Position numbers and translations under genes: made by a program
The notes under the pieces: model-generated
Seen by the model: the letters and a program-made list of their open reading frames with translations, nothing else
The model's database searches: none
Told to the model about the DNA's origin: nothing
NCBI GenBank assembly: GCA_021496925.1
Contig: CP053915.1
Location: 4,907,501-4,971,500, forward strand
Direction of reading: 5' to 3'
Length of the DNA: 64,000 bases
From: Acidovorax sp. YS12
GTDB taxonomy: Bacteria; Pseudomonadota; Gammaproteobacteria; Burkholderiales; Burkholderiaceae_C
Part shown: positions 9,111 through 18,195 of the stretch, in pieces
Position numbering within the stretch: position 1 is the stretch's first letter
How the letters are laid out: every line of letters begins with the position of its first letter

Positions 9111-10172
9111 ATGACCAGTGCCGCACGGTTTGCCGCGCTGGATTGGCTTTCCACCCTGGTCGCAGTGCTCGACGGCACGGGCGGCACGGTGCGCTTTGCC
9201 AATGCAGCCCTGGAAGATGCCCTGGGCTTGTCCCGCCGCACGCTCGGCGGGGCGGACTTTTCCCAGCTTTTCGCCGAGCCCGCGCTGCTGCAGTCCGCGC
9301 TGGCGGGGGCGCGTGGCGCCGAATTCACCGCCATGCGCTTCGAGGCCAGCCTGCGCCGCCTGGGGCAGGAGCCCATGCCGGTCCACGTCCAGGTGTCGGT
9401 GCTCGATGCCTCGGGCGAGATCCTGGCCGAGCTGTGGCCGCTGCAGCAGCAGGTGCGCCAGGACCGCGAGGAGCGGCTGCGCGAGCAGGCCCACGCCCAG
9501 AAGGAGCTGGTGCGCAACCTGGCGCACGAGATCAAGAACCCCCTGGGCGGCATCCGCGGCGCAGCGCAGCTGCTGCAGATGGAGCTGGCCAGCCCCGAGC
9601 TGGCCGAATACACCCAGGTGATCGTGCACGAGGCGGATCGCCTGCAAAGCCTGGTGGACCGCCTGCTGGCGCCGCACCGCCAGGCGCAGCGCGTGGGCGA
9701 CGTGAACATCCACGAGGTGTGCGAGCGCGTGCGCTCGCTGGTGCTGCTGGAGCATCCGCAGGGCCTGCGCGTGCAGCGCGACTACGACACCTCGATCCCC
9801 GAATTCCGCGGCGACCGGGAGCAGCTCATCCAGGCGCTGCTCAACATCGTGCAGAACGCCGCCCAGGCGCTGTCGGGGCGCATCGCGGCGGGAGATGCCG
9901 AGATCGTGCTGCGCACGCGCGTGGCCCGGCAGGTGACTTTGGGGCGCCAGCGCTACAGGCTGGCATTGGAATTGCATGTGATCGACAACGGGCCAGGCGT
10001 GCCCGCTGCCATCGCGGACCGGATCTTCTATCCCCTGGTATCGGGGCGCGACGGTGGCTCAGGCCTGGGGCTGACACTGGCGCAAACCTTCGTGCAGCAG
10101 CACCACGGTTTGATCGAGTGCGACAGCCAGCCCGGCCGTACCGATTTCCGCATCCTGATTCCTTTACCTTGA
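9111..10172 (+). CDS. glnL: Nitrogen regulation sensor histidine kinase NtrB (GlnL)
   Basis: It is the cytoplasmic histidine kinase/phosphatase that controls NtrC according to PII (nitrogen) status. A PAS-like domain covers roughly residues 10-110. The dimerisation/phosphoacceptor domain has the H-box NLAHEIKNPLGGIRGAAQ with His139. The ATPase domain shows the N-box ALLNIVQNAAQAL and the G-boxes VIDNGPGVP and GGSGLGLTLAQ. There is no transmembrane segment, as expected. The gene lies directly upstream of ntrC. Confidence 0.93.
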   Translation: MTSAARFAALDWLSTLVAVLDGTGGTVRFANAALEDALGLSRRTLGGADFSQLFAEPALLQSALAGARGAEFTAMRFEASLRRLGQEPMPVHVQVSVLDASGEILAELWPLQQQVRQDREERLREQAHAQKELVRNLAHEIKNPLGGIRGAAQLLQMELASPELAEYTQVIVHEADRLQSLVDRLLAPHRQAQRVGDVNIHEVCERVRSLVLLEHPQGLRVQRDYDTSIPEFRGDREQLIQALLNIVQNAAQALSGRIAAGDAEIVLRTRVARQVTLGRQRYRLALELHVIDNGPGVPAAIADRIFYPLVSGRDGGSGLGLTLAQTFVQQHHGLIECDSQPGRTDFRILIPLP

Positions 10173-10233
10173 AGCATGGGCTGCGGGCGGTGCGTAACAC
10201 CATGAAGAACTGACACCCGTAAAGGCACTGCAC

Positions 10234-11733
<1,500 letters not shown>

Positions 11734-11780
11734 TTTTGGCCCGCAGCGCTTGCCAGGCAAGCGCTGCCAGCTATCAAGAA
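11734..11780. repeat. Family-A palindromic repeat, copy A2
   Basis: AGCGCTTGCCAGGCAAGCGCT is flanked by TTTTGGCC and AGCTATCAA; a near-perfect hairpin starts immediately after the ntrC stop. It may also act as a transcription end or mRNA 3' stabiliser. The next bases up to 11909 are AT-richer and hold the presumed promoter of the GT39 gene. Confidence 0.8.
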
Positions 11781-11909
11781 CGTAGCAAAAAACCATGCAG
11801 CCATGCGGATTCGTGAGAAAAATCACGAAAAGATCACGCGACGGGATTTACAAAACTTTATAAATTTTGACAAACGGGCAAAATCCGGGCTCTTCGTTGC
11901 CCTCACAGG

Positions 11910-13427
11910 ATGCCCCGCTTGTCTTCTTCCCTGGTTTTCTCTTCGTCCGTTTCCCAGGCCGCCGCCCGCCTGCGCGCCTGGGCCGGGCGCCGGGCGGTGC
12001 TCGATGGCAGGGGCGTGGCGCTGCTGATGGCCGTCTACGGCCTGGTCTGGGTGCTGCTGTACGCGCTGACCACGCTGTCGCCGCCGGTGGACAACGTCGA
12101 GCAGCTGGTGTGGCTGCGCTCCATGGAGTGGGGCTACTTCAAGCACCCGCCGCTGCCCACCTGGATCCTGGGGGCCGTGGCCACCGTGTTCGACGCCACG
12201 CCGGGGCTCACCTACCTGCTCGGCGCCCTGGCCACGCTGGCGTCGCTCGCGCTGTACTGGCACCTGCTGCGCGGCCTGCGGGGCGCGCGCTATGCCACGC
12301 TGGGGCTGCTCGCGGCCATGGGCATCACCCTGTACTGCGGCCGCATCTACTACTACAACCACAACGTCCTGCTGATGCTGTGGGTGGCGTGGGCCGCGTG
12401 GCTTTCCTGGCGCCTGGCCGTGCGGCCCAGCCTGGGCACCTGGGCGCTGCTGGGCCTGGTGGCGGGCCTGGGCATGCTCACCAAGTACCAGTTCGTGCTG
12501 GCGCTCGCCGTGGTCGGGCTGTGGTGGCTGCGTCTGCAAGGCTGGCGCCATGCCGTGCACCGCAATGGTGCGCTGCTTGCGGCGCTGGTGGCCGGGCTGG
12601 TGTTCGCGCCCCACCTGTGCTGGCTGGTGTCGCATGAGTGGATGCCCCTGGCCTACGCCCAATCCAGCGCCCTCGGCCATGACCTGCGCGGCACCCAGCG
12701 CCTGCTGCATGGGCTGCAGTTCGCCCTCGACTGGCTGCTCAACCGCAGCCTGCCCGCCTGGCTGGTGCTGGGCGGCGCCTGGTGGTGGGCGCGGCGCCAG
12801 CCCGCCGCCGTGCAGGTGGAGGCTGGCACGCCGGCCCCGCTGGCACGCCAGTTCCTGCTGCTCTGGGGCTTCGTGCCGTTGGCCCTGATGCTGCTGATGG
12901 CGTGGCTGGGCGGCTCCAAGCTGCACTTGCACTGGGGCACGGCCTTCATGCTGTGGACGGTTCCGGCGGTCATGGAATGCATCGGCGCGCGCGCGCCCTG
13001 GTCGGCACTGCGCACCGTGCGTGCCGCGTGGCTGGTGTTCGCGCTGGTGCAGGGCCTGGTGATGGCCCAGGCGTGGATGGCCTCGCCCAAGGGCGTGCGC
13101 GGCTACAAGGCCGACCATACGGATTTCTTCCCGTCCGAGCGCGTGGCGGCCAGCATCGAGCGGCAGGCGGAGGCCTTGCTCGACGGCCCGGTCGACATCG
13201 TCAGCGGGCCGCAGGAACTGGCCAGCGTGATTGCCGTGCGCCTGGGCGCCAAGCCCCGGGTGCTGGTCGATGGCAAGCTGGCGTTCAGCCCCTGGATACG
13301 CCCCGAGGAGCTGCATGGCCTGCGCGTGATCGAGGTCTTCTACGCCGCGAACAGCCTGCCCGCCGGGGCCTACCGCGCTGAAGGGAACGTCGCCTGGCGG
13401 CCCTGGACCGGTTCAGCATCAAAATAG
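11910..13427 (+). CDS. Glycosyltransferase family 39 (ArnT/PMT-like) membrane protein
   Basis: This is a predicted GT-C transferase that moves a sugar from a polyprenyl-phosphate carrier to an acceptor at the periplasmic face. The 505-residue protein has a run of about ten hydrophobic segments. The first periplasmic loop contains the family signature SPPVDNVEQLVWLRSMEW followed by YFKHPPLPTW, where the acidic residue after the first helix is the expected catalytic base. A second signature is GRIYYYNHN. The C-terminal ~110 residues form a soluble domain. Acceptor and sugar are unknown. The stop codon lies inside repeat copy A3. Confidence 0.8.
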   Translation: MPRLSSSLVFSSSVSQAAARLRAWAGRRAVLDGRGVALLMAVYGLVWVLLYALTTLSPPVDNVEQLVWLRSMEWGYFKHPPLPTWILGAVATVFDATPGLTYLLGALATLASLALYWHLLRGLRGARYATLGLLAAMGITLYCGRIYYYNHNVLLMLWVAWAAWLSWRLAVRPSLGTWALLGLVAGLGMLTKYQFVLALAVVGLWWLRLQGWRHAVHRNGALLAALVAGLVFAPHLCWLVSHEWMPLAYAQSSALGHDLRGTQRLLHGLQFALDWLLNRSLPAWLVLGGAWWWARRQPAAVQVEAGTPAPLARQFLLLWGFVPLALMLLMAWLGGSKLHLHWGTAFMLWTVPAVMECIGARAPWSALRTVRAAWLVFALVQGLVMAQAWMASPKGVRGYKADHTDFFPSERVAASIERQAEALLDGPVDIVSGPQELASVIAVRLGAKPRVLVDGKLAFSPWIRPEELHGLRVIEVFYAANSLPAGAYRAEGNVAWRPWTGSASK

Positions 13428-13468
13428 CCTCCAGCCCTTGCCTGGCAAGCGCTGGAAGCTATCAAAAC
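13421..13468. repeat. Family-A palindromic repeat, copy A3
   Basis: GCCTCCAGCCCTTG-CCTGG-CAAGCGCTGGAAGCTATCAAAA. It supplies the TAG stop of the GT39 gene (13425-13427) and separates it from the convergent exonuclease gene, so it may work as a bidirectional 3' element. Confidence 0.8.
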
Positions 13469-13484
13469 AGGAGTTTTCCCGGGT

Positions 13485-14267
13485 TCACGCGGCCTGCAGC
13501 GTGGCCACCACGGGCGCGTGGTCGCTCGGCTGCTTGTTCTTGCGCGGCTGGCGGTCCACCGTGCAGGCGGTCACCAGCGGCGCGAGCGCCTGGCTGACCA
13601 GGATGTGGTCGATGCGCAGGCCCCGGTTCTTCTGGAAGCCCAGCATGCGGTAGTCCCACCAGGAAAAGCTCTTCTCCGGCTGCGCGAACAGGCGGAACGC
13701 ATCCGTCAGGCCCAGGTCCAGCAGCGCCTGGAAATGCTGGCGCTCCTGCGTGGTGTGGTGGATGGTTTCGCGCAGGCCTTCGGGGTCGTAGCTGTCGCGG
13801 TCTTCCGGGGCGACGTTGAAGTCGCCCACCAGCGCCAGGCGCGGGTGCTGCGCCAGTTCCCCGCGCAGCCAGTCCTGCAGCGCCTGCAGCCAGCGCATCT
13901 TGTAGGCGAACTTGTCGCTGTCCGGCGCCTGCCCGTTGACGAAGTAGCCGTTCACCAGGCGCAGCGGCCCGGCGGGCGTGTCCAGGGTGGCGGCGATCAC
14001 GCGCGCCTGTTCGTCCTCGAAGCCGGGAATGTTGCGCACCATGTCGGCCATCGGGTGGCGGCTCAGGAGGGCCACGCCGTTGTAGGTTTTCTGCCCGAAC
14101 GCCACTGCCTGATAACCTGCCGCAGCGAAGGCATCGGCCGGAAACTTGTCGTCGGTGAGCTTGAGCTCCTGCAGGGCCAGTGCATCGACGGGGTTGGCGG
14201 CCAGCCAGTCCAGCACCTGGGGCAGGCGCACGGCGAGGGAGTTGATGTTCCAGGTGGCAATACGCAT
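13485..14267 (-). CDS. xth: Exodeoxyribonuclease III
   Basis: It is an AP endonuclease and 3'-5' exonuclease for base-excision repair. The 260-residue chain carries the standard EEP-fold motifs: MRIATWNINSLAVRLPQ at the start, LQELKLTDDKFP with the metal-binding Glu, LVGDFNVAPEDRDSYDPEGL with the Asp/Asn pair, RIDHILVSQ, and the terminal SDHAPVVATL with the catalytic Asp-His. The ATG at 14267 begins directly at the conserved N-terminus. The gene is transcribed toward the GT39 gene, with only the A3 repeat between them. Confidence 0.93.
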   Translation of the reverse strand: MRIATWNINSLAVRLPQVLDWLAANPVDALALQELKLTDDKFPADAFAAAGYQAVAFGQKTYNGVALLSRHPMADMVRNIPGFEDEQARVIAATLDTPAGPLRLVNGYFVNGQAPDSDKFAYKMRWLQALQDWLRGELAQHPRLALVGDFNVAPEDRDSYDPEGLRETIHHTTQERQHFQALLDLGLTDAFRLFAQPEKSFSWWDYRMLGFQKNRGLRIDHILVSQALAPLVTACTVDRQPRKNKQPSDHAPVVATLQAA

Positions 14268-14401
14268 TTGGTCTGTATTTTATTGATTTATAAGGCTTTT
14301 TAAGCGCTGGCTTGTTGCAGCCCCCTTACATGAGCGAAGAGGGAGGCTCCAGTGGCGTCGCCATGTTCGGGGGATGCATCGTGCCAATTTATCTGAATTG
14401 C

Positions 14402-14429
14402 TTGTAAGAGTAGAAATTTACAGTAGAAT
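14402..14429 (+). promoter_or_regulatory. Probable promoter of tRNA-Thr
   Basis: TTGTAA, 16 bases, TAGAAT; the -10 element ends 34 bases before the mature tRNA. Confidence 0.5.
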
Positions 14430-14463
14430 GCAAGGCTCTACGGAACATGATTTTGTAGGAAGT

Positions 14464-14539
14464 GCCGGTGTAGCTCAGTCGGTAGAGCAGCTCATTCGTA
14501 ATGAGAAGGTCGGGTGTTCGATTCATCTCTCCGGCACCA
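14464..14539 (+). tRNA. tRNA-Thr (anticodon CGT)
   Basis: A 76-nt cloverleaf with encoded CCA. The acceptor GCCGGTG pairs with CTCCGGC except for one T-T mismatch at the sixth pair. The D stem is GCTC/GAGC, the anticodon loop TTCGTAA gives CGT, and the T loop is TTCGATT. The sequence around the anticodon matches E. coli tRNA-Thr(CGU) closely, including the G-A pair at the top of the anticodon stem. Confidence 0.95.
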
Positions 14540-14563
14540 AATTCCCAAAAAAATCAACAAGTT

Positions 14564-14587
14564 AAAAGCCGCCTCGTGCGGCTTTTT
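14564..14587 (+). terminator. Rho-independent terminator after tRNA-Thr
   Basis: AAAAGCCGC-CTCGT-GCGGCTTTTT begins 25 bases after the CCA end. Confidence 0.85.
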
Positions 14588-14718
14588 GCTTTTCTGCCGA
14601 TGTGCCATGCGGCACCGCAACGCTCAGGGGCTGTCGGTACCAGGCGTGCACCATTTTTTGACGATCTGCGAGTCTCTGTGTCCCGCCTCGGCTGTCGGAG
14701 TCAGGACTTCTGTTTTCT

Positions 14719-14841
14719 CTAGAAGCAGGCCCAAAGCTGGTCGGCCAGGGTGACCAGGAAATCGGGCCGCGTGTACAGCCCGAACACCGCCAGCAGCGCC
14801 ACCAGGGCAGCAACGTAGGCCAGGACCTGGCGCTTGGGCAT
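14719..14841 (-). CDS. 40-residue membrane microprotein coupled to the MFS gene
   Basis: The 40-residue reading frame starts with ATG three bases after the MFS stop, and AAGGAG lies about 8 bases upstream of it inside the MFS 3' end, so translation is probably coupled. The product starts MPKRQVLAYVAALVALLAVF, one transmembrane helix, followed by a short polar tail GLYTRPDFLVTLADQLWACF. I do not know a function. I recall similar short proteins ending in a TRPDF..LADQ.WACF pattern from other Comamonadaceae, which would argue for a real gene, but that needs a search. It may modify or stabilise a membrane protein, perhaps the adjacent transporter. Confidence 0.6.
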   Translation of the reverse strand: MPKRQVLAYVAALVALLAVFGLYTRPDFLVTLADQLWACF

Positions 14842-14844
14842 CGG

Positions 14845-16062
14845 TCAGGCTCCTTGGGGTGCTGTGCGCTGGATGGCGTTTTCGCGCACGGGCAGGTTCA
14901 CCAGGCCCGCGATCACGCCCAGTGCGATGGTCAGCAGCCACACGATGTCGTAGCTGCCCAGGCGGTCGTACAGGTAGCCGCCCAGCCACACGCCCATGAA
15001 GCTGCCGATCTGGTGGCTGAAGAAGACGAAGCCGCCGAGCATCGACAGGTGCGCCACGCCGAAGATCTGCGCCACCACGGCCGTGGTGGGGGGCACGGTG
15101 GACAGCCACAGCATGCCCATCACGGCGGAGAACAGGTACACGCTCATGGGCGACAGCGGCGCCAGCAGGAACACCGTGATGACCACCGAGCGCGCGAAGT
15201 AGATGAAGGCCAGGATGTTCTTCTTGGGCAGGCGCTGGCCCAGCGAACCGGCGGCGTAGGTGCCGATGACGTTGAACAGGCCCACCAGCGCCAGCGCATA
15301 GCTGGCCACCTGGGGCGACAGGCCCTGGTCCTTGAGGTAGCTGGGCAGGTGCACGCCGATGAACACCACCTGGAAGCCGCAGACGAAGTAGCCTGCCATG
15401 AGCAACTGGAAGCTGGGGTAGCTGAACGCCTCGCGCAGCGCCTGGCCGATGGTCTGCTCGCGTTGCAGCAGGGCCCCGCCGGCAAAGCCTGGCTCGCGCA
15501 GGCCGCGCGCCAGCGGCACGATGAGCAGCGCTGCCAGGCCCAGCAGCACCAGCGCCTGCTGCCAGCCGAACTGGCTGATCAGCAGCCCCTCGGTGGGCAC
15601 CATCAGGAACTGCCCGAAAGAGCCCGCCGCCGCCGCGATGCCCATGGCCCAGGAGCGGCGCGAGGCATCGACGTTGCGTCCGATGACGCCGTAGATCACC
15701 GCGTAGGTCGTGCCCGCCTGGGCCATGCCGATCAGCACCCCGGCCGTGATGGCGAATACCATGGGGGTGGCCGAATACGCCATGCCCACCAGCCCCAGTG
15801 CATAGAGCAGGGCGCAGCCGACGATGACCTTGAAGGCGCCGAAGCGGTCGGCCAGCATGCCCGCGAAAATCCCCGTAATCCCCCACACCAGGTTCTGCAC
15901 GGCGATGGCCAGGGCGAAATCCTGGCGCGTCCAGTCCAGCGCCTGCGTCATGGGCTGCAGCCACAGGCCGAAGCCGTGGCGGATGCCCATGGACAGCGTG
16001 ACGATCAGCCCCCCGCAGGCCAGCACCTGGCCCATAGACAGTTTTTGGTTTTGCTTATGCAT
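14845..16062 (-). CDS. MFS transporter (monocarboxylate/oxalate-formate antiporter type)
   Basis: This is a secondary transporter of about 405 residues with twelve predicted helices. The A-loop motif is GMLADRFGAFKVIVG between helices 2 and 3. The N-terminal GIRHGFGLWLQPM and the phrase FSHQIGSFMGVWLGGYLYDRLGSYD are typical of the organic-acid branch of the MFS. I start at the ATG at 16062 (MHKQNQKLSMGQ); a longer frame to 16173 would overlap the parE promoter and has no signal-like content. It is divergent from parE. The substrate is not known. Confidence 0.8.
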   Translation of the reverse strand: MHKQNQKLSMGQVLACGGLIVTLSMGIRHGFGLWLQPMTQALDWTRQDFALAIAVQNLVWGITGIFAGMLADRFGAFKVIVGCALLYALGLVGMAYSATPMVFAITAGVLIGMAQAGTTYAVIYGVIGRNVDASRRSWAMGIAAAAGSFGQFLMVPTEGLLISQFGWQQALVLLGLAALLIVPLARGLREPGFAGGALLQREQTIGQALREAFSYPSFQLLMAGYFVCGFQVVFIGVHLPSYLKDQGLSPQVASYALALVGLFNVIGTYAAGSLGQRLPKKNILAFIYFARSVVITVFLLAPLSPMSVYLFSAVMGMLWLSTVPPTTAVVAQIFGVAHLSMLGGFVFFSHQIGSFMGVWLGGYLYDRLGSYDIVWLLTIALGVIAGLVNLPVRENAIQRTAPQGA

Positions 16063-16162
16063 CGCGCGAATGTAGCCAATCCGGGAAAACTCTGCAGCGC
16101 GTGCTTCGCAGCCTGTTTTTTCATCCAGTGACGCAGTGCCTGCCGCACTACAATCCGCGCCC

Positions 16163-18139
16163 ATGGCAGTCAAACCCCCTTCCGCATCCGACTATTCCGA
16201 GGGCTCGATCCGCGTGCTCAAGGGCCTGGAGCCCGTCAAGCAGCGGCCGGGCATGTACACCCGAACCGACAACCCCCTGCACATCATCCAGGAGGTGCTG
16301 GACAACGCCGCCGACGAGGCGCTGGCCGGCTTTGGCAAGAAGATCAAGGTGACGCTGCATGCCGACGGCTCGGTCAGCGTCGAGGACGACGGCCGGGGCA
16401 TTCCCTTCGGCCTGCACCCCGAGGAAAACGCGCCGGTGATCGAGCTGGTGTTCACCCGCCTGCACGCGGGCGGCAAGTTCGACAAGGGCAAGGGCGGGGC
16501 CTACAGCTTCTCGGGCGGCCTGCACGGTGTGGGCGTGAGCGTGACCAACGCCCTGGCCACGCGCCTGGAGGCCACCAGCCACCGCGAGGGCCAGGCGGCG
16601 CGCCTGGTGTTTGCCGGGGGCGACGTGGTGGAGCCGTTGGCGGCGCGTGCGCTGGAGCCGGGCGAGCGCAAGCAGGGCACCACGGTGCGCGTGTGGCCCG
16701 ATGCCCGGTATTTCGAGTCGAGCCACCTGCCCATGGGCGAGCTGACGCACCTGCTGCGCAGCAAGGCCGTGCTCATGCCCGGCGTGGCGGTGACGCTGGC
16801 CAACGAGAAAACCCGCGAAACCCAGACCTGGCAGTACAAGGGCGGCCTGCGCGACTACCTGTCGCAGACCCTGAGCGCCGACCCGGTGATCCCGCTGTTC
16901 GAGGGCGAAGGCTTTGCCGGTGCCGCTGACGAGAGCTTTGCAGAAGGCGAGGGTGCCGCCTGGGCCGTGGCCTTCACGGAAGAGGGTGCGCCGGTGCGCG
17001 AGAGCTACGTCAACCTCATTCCCACCAGCGCCGGCGGCACGCATGACAGCGGCTTGCGCGACGGGCTGTTCCAGGCCGTCAAGGGCTTCATCGAGCTGCA
17101 CAGCCTGCTGCCCAAGGGCGTGAAGCTGATGCCCGAGGACGTGTTCGCGCGCGCCAGCTATGTTCTTTCCGCCAAGGTGCTGGACCCGCAGTTCCAGGGC
17201 CAGATCAAGGAGCGCCTGAACTCGCGCGACGCCGTGCGCCTGGTGAGCAGCTTCGTGCGCCCCGCGCTCGAACTCTGGCTGAACCAGCATGTGGAGTACG
17301 GCAAGAAGCTGGCCGAGCTGGCCATCAAGGCAGCGCAGACGCGCCAGCGCGCCGGCCAGAAGGTGGAGAAGAGAAAAGGCTCGGGCGTGGCCGTGCTGCC
17401 CGGCAAGCTCACCGACTGCGAAAGCCGCGACCTGGCCTACAACGAGGTCTTCCTGGTCGAGGGCGACTCGGCCGGCGGCAGCGCCAAGATGGGCCGCGAC
17501 AAGGAAAACCAGGCCGTGCTGCCGCTGCGCGGCAAGGTGCTCAACACCTGGGAGGTGGAGCGTGACCGCCTGTTCGCCAACACCGAGGTGCATGACATCT
17601 CGGTGGCCATCGGCGTCGATCCGCACGGGCCGGATGACACGCCCGACCTCTCGGGCTTGCGCTACGGCAAGGTCTGCATCCTGTCGGACGCCGACGTGGA
17701 CGGCGCGCACATCCAGGTGCTGCTGCTCACGCTGTTCTTCCGCCACTTTCCCAAGCTCATCGAGGCCGGCCACATCTACGTGGCGCGCCCGCCCCTGTAC
17801 CGCGTGGACATTCCGGCGCGCGGCAAGAAGCCCGCCGCCAAGCTCTACGCGCTCGATGAGGGCGAACTCGAAGCCATCCTCGACAAGGCCGCCAAGGACG
17901 GCGTGCCGCGCGAGAAATGCCAGCTCAGCCGCTTCAAGGGCCTGGGCGAGATGAACGCAGAGCAGTTGTGGGAAACCACGCTCAACCCCGACACACGCCG
18001 CTTGCTGCCCGTGCAACTGGGCAGCCTGGGCTTTGCCGACACCGAAGGCCTCATCACCAAGCTCATGGGCAAGGGCGAGGCCGCCTCGCGCCGCGAGCTG
18101 ATGGAGCTGCACGGCGACGCGGTGGACGTGGATATTTGA
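16163..18139 (+). CDS. parE: DNA topoisomerase IV subunit B
   Basis: It is the ATPase subunit of topoisomerase IV, which decatenates daughter chromosomes together with ParC. The GHKL ATPase motifs are present: VLDNAADEALAG with the catalytic Glu region, EDDGRGIP, and FSGGLHGVGVSVTNAL. The TOPRIM domain has FLVEGDSAGGSAKMGRD and ILSDADVDGAHI. ParE rather than GyrB is indicated by the parC neighbour, the length (658 residues) and close resemblance to E. coli ParE phrases such as SYVNLIPTSAGGTH and NTWEVERD. An in-frame GTG at 16136 is possible, but the ATG at 16163 fits the family start. Confidence 0.95.
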   Translation: MAVKPPSASDYSEGSIRVLKGLEPVKQRPGMYTRTDNPLHIIQEVLDNAADEALAGFGKKIKVTLHADGSVSVEDDGRGIPFGLHPEENAPVIELVFTRLHAGGKFDKGKGGAYSFSGGLHGVGVSVTNALATRLEATSHREGQAARLVFAGGDVVEPLAARALEPGERKQGTTVRVWPDARYFESSHLPMGELTHLLRSKAVLMPGVAVTLANEKTRETQTWQYKGGLRDYLSQTLSADPVIPLFEGEGFAGAADESFAEGEGAAWAVAFTEEGAPVRESYVNLIPTSAGGTHDSGLRDGLFQAVKGFIELHSLLPKGVKLMPEDVFARASYVLSAKVLDPQFQGQIKERLNSRDAVRLVSSFVRPALELWLNQHVEYGKKLAELAIKAAQTRQRAGQKVEKRKGSGVAVLPGKLTDCESRDLAYNEVFLVEGDSAGGSAKMGRDKENQAVLPLRGKVLNTWEVERDRLFANTEVHDISVAIGVDPHGPDDTPDLSGLRYGKVCILSDADVDGAHIQVLLLTLFFRHFPKLIEAGHIYVARPPLYRVDIPARGKKPAAKLYALDEGELEAILDKAAKDGVPREKCQLSRFKGLGEMNAEQLWETTLNPDTRRLLPVQLGSLGFADTEGLITKLMGKGEAASRRELMELHGDAVDVDI

Positions 18140-18141
18140 TG

Positions 18142-18190
18142 TTTTTGGCCTCCAGCGCTTATCCAGCAAGCGCTGGTAGCTCCTATTTTT
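18142..18190. repeat. Family-A palindromic repeat, copy A4
   Basis: TTTTTGGCCTCCAGCGCTTATCCAGCAAGCGCTGGTAGCTCCTATTTTTG, shown here as arms CCAGCGCTT and AAGCGCTGG. It fills the whole gap between parE and parC. Confidence 0.8.
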
Positions 18191-18195
18191 GAAGC

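Noticed and set aside
14464..14539. tRNA-Thr as integration site of an island
   Set aside because: The tRNA is followed by its own terminator and core genes; no integrase and no repeat of its 3' end is seen in the window.
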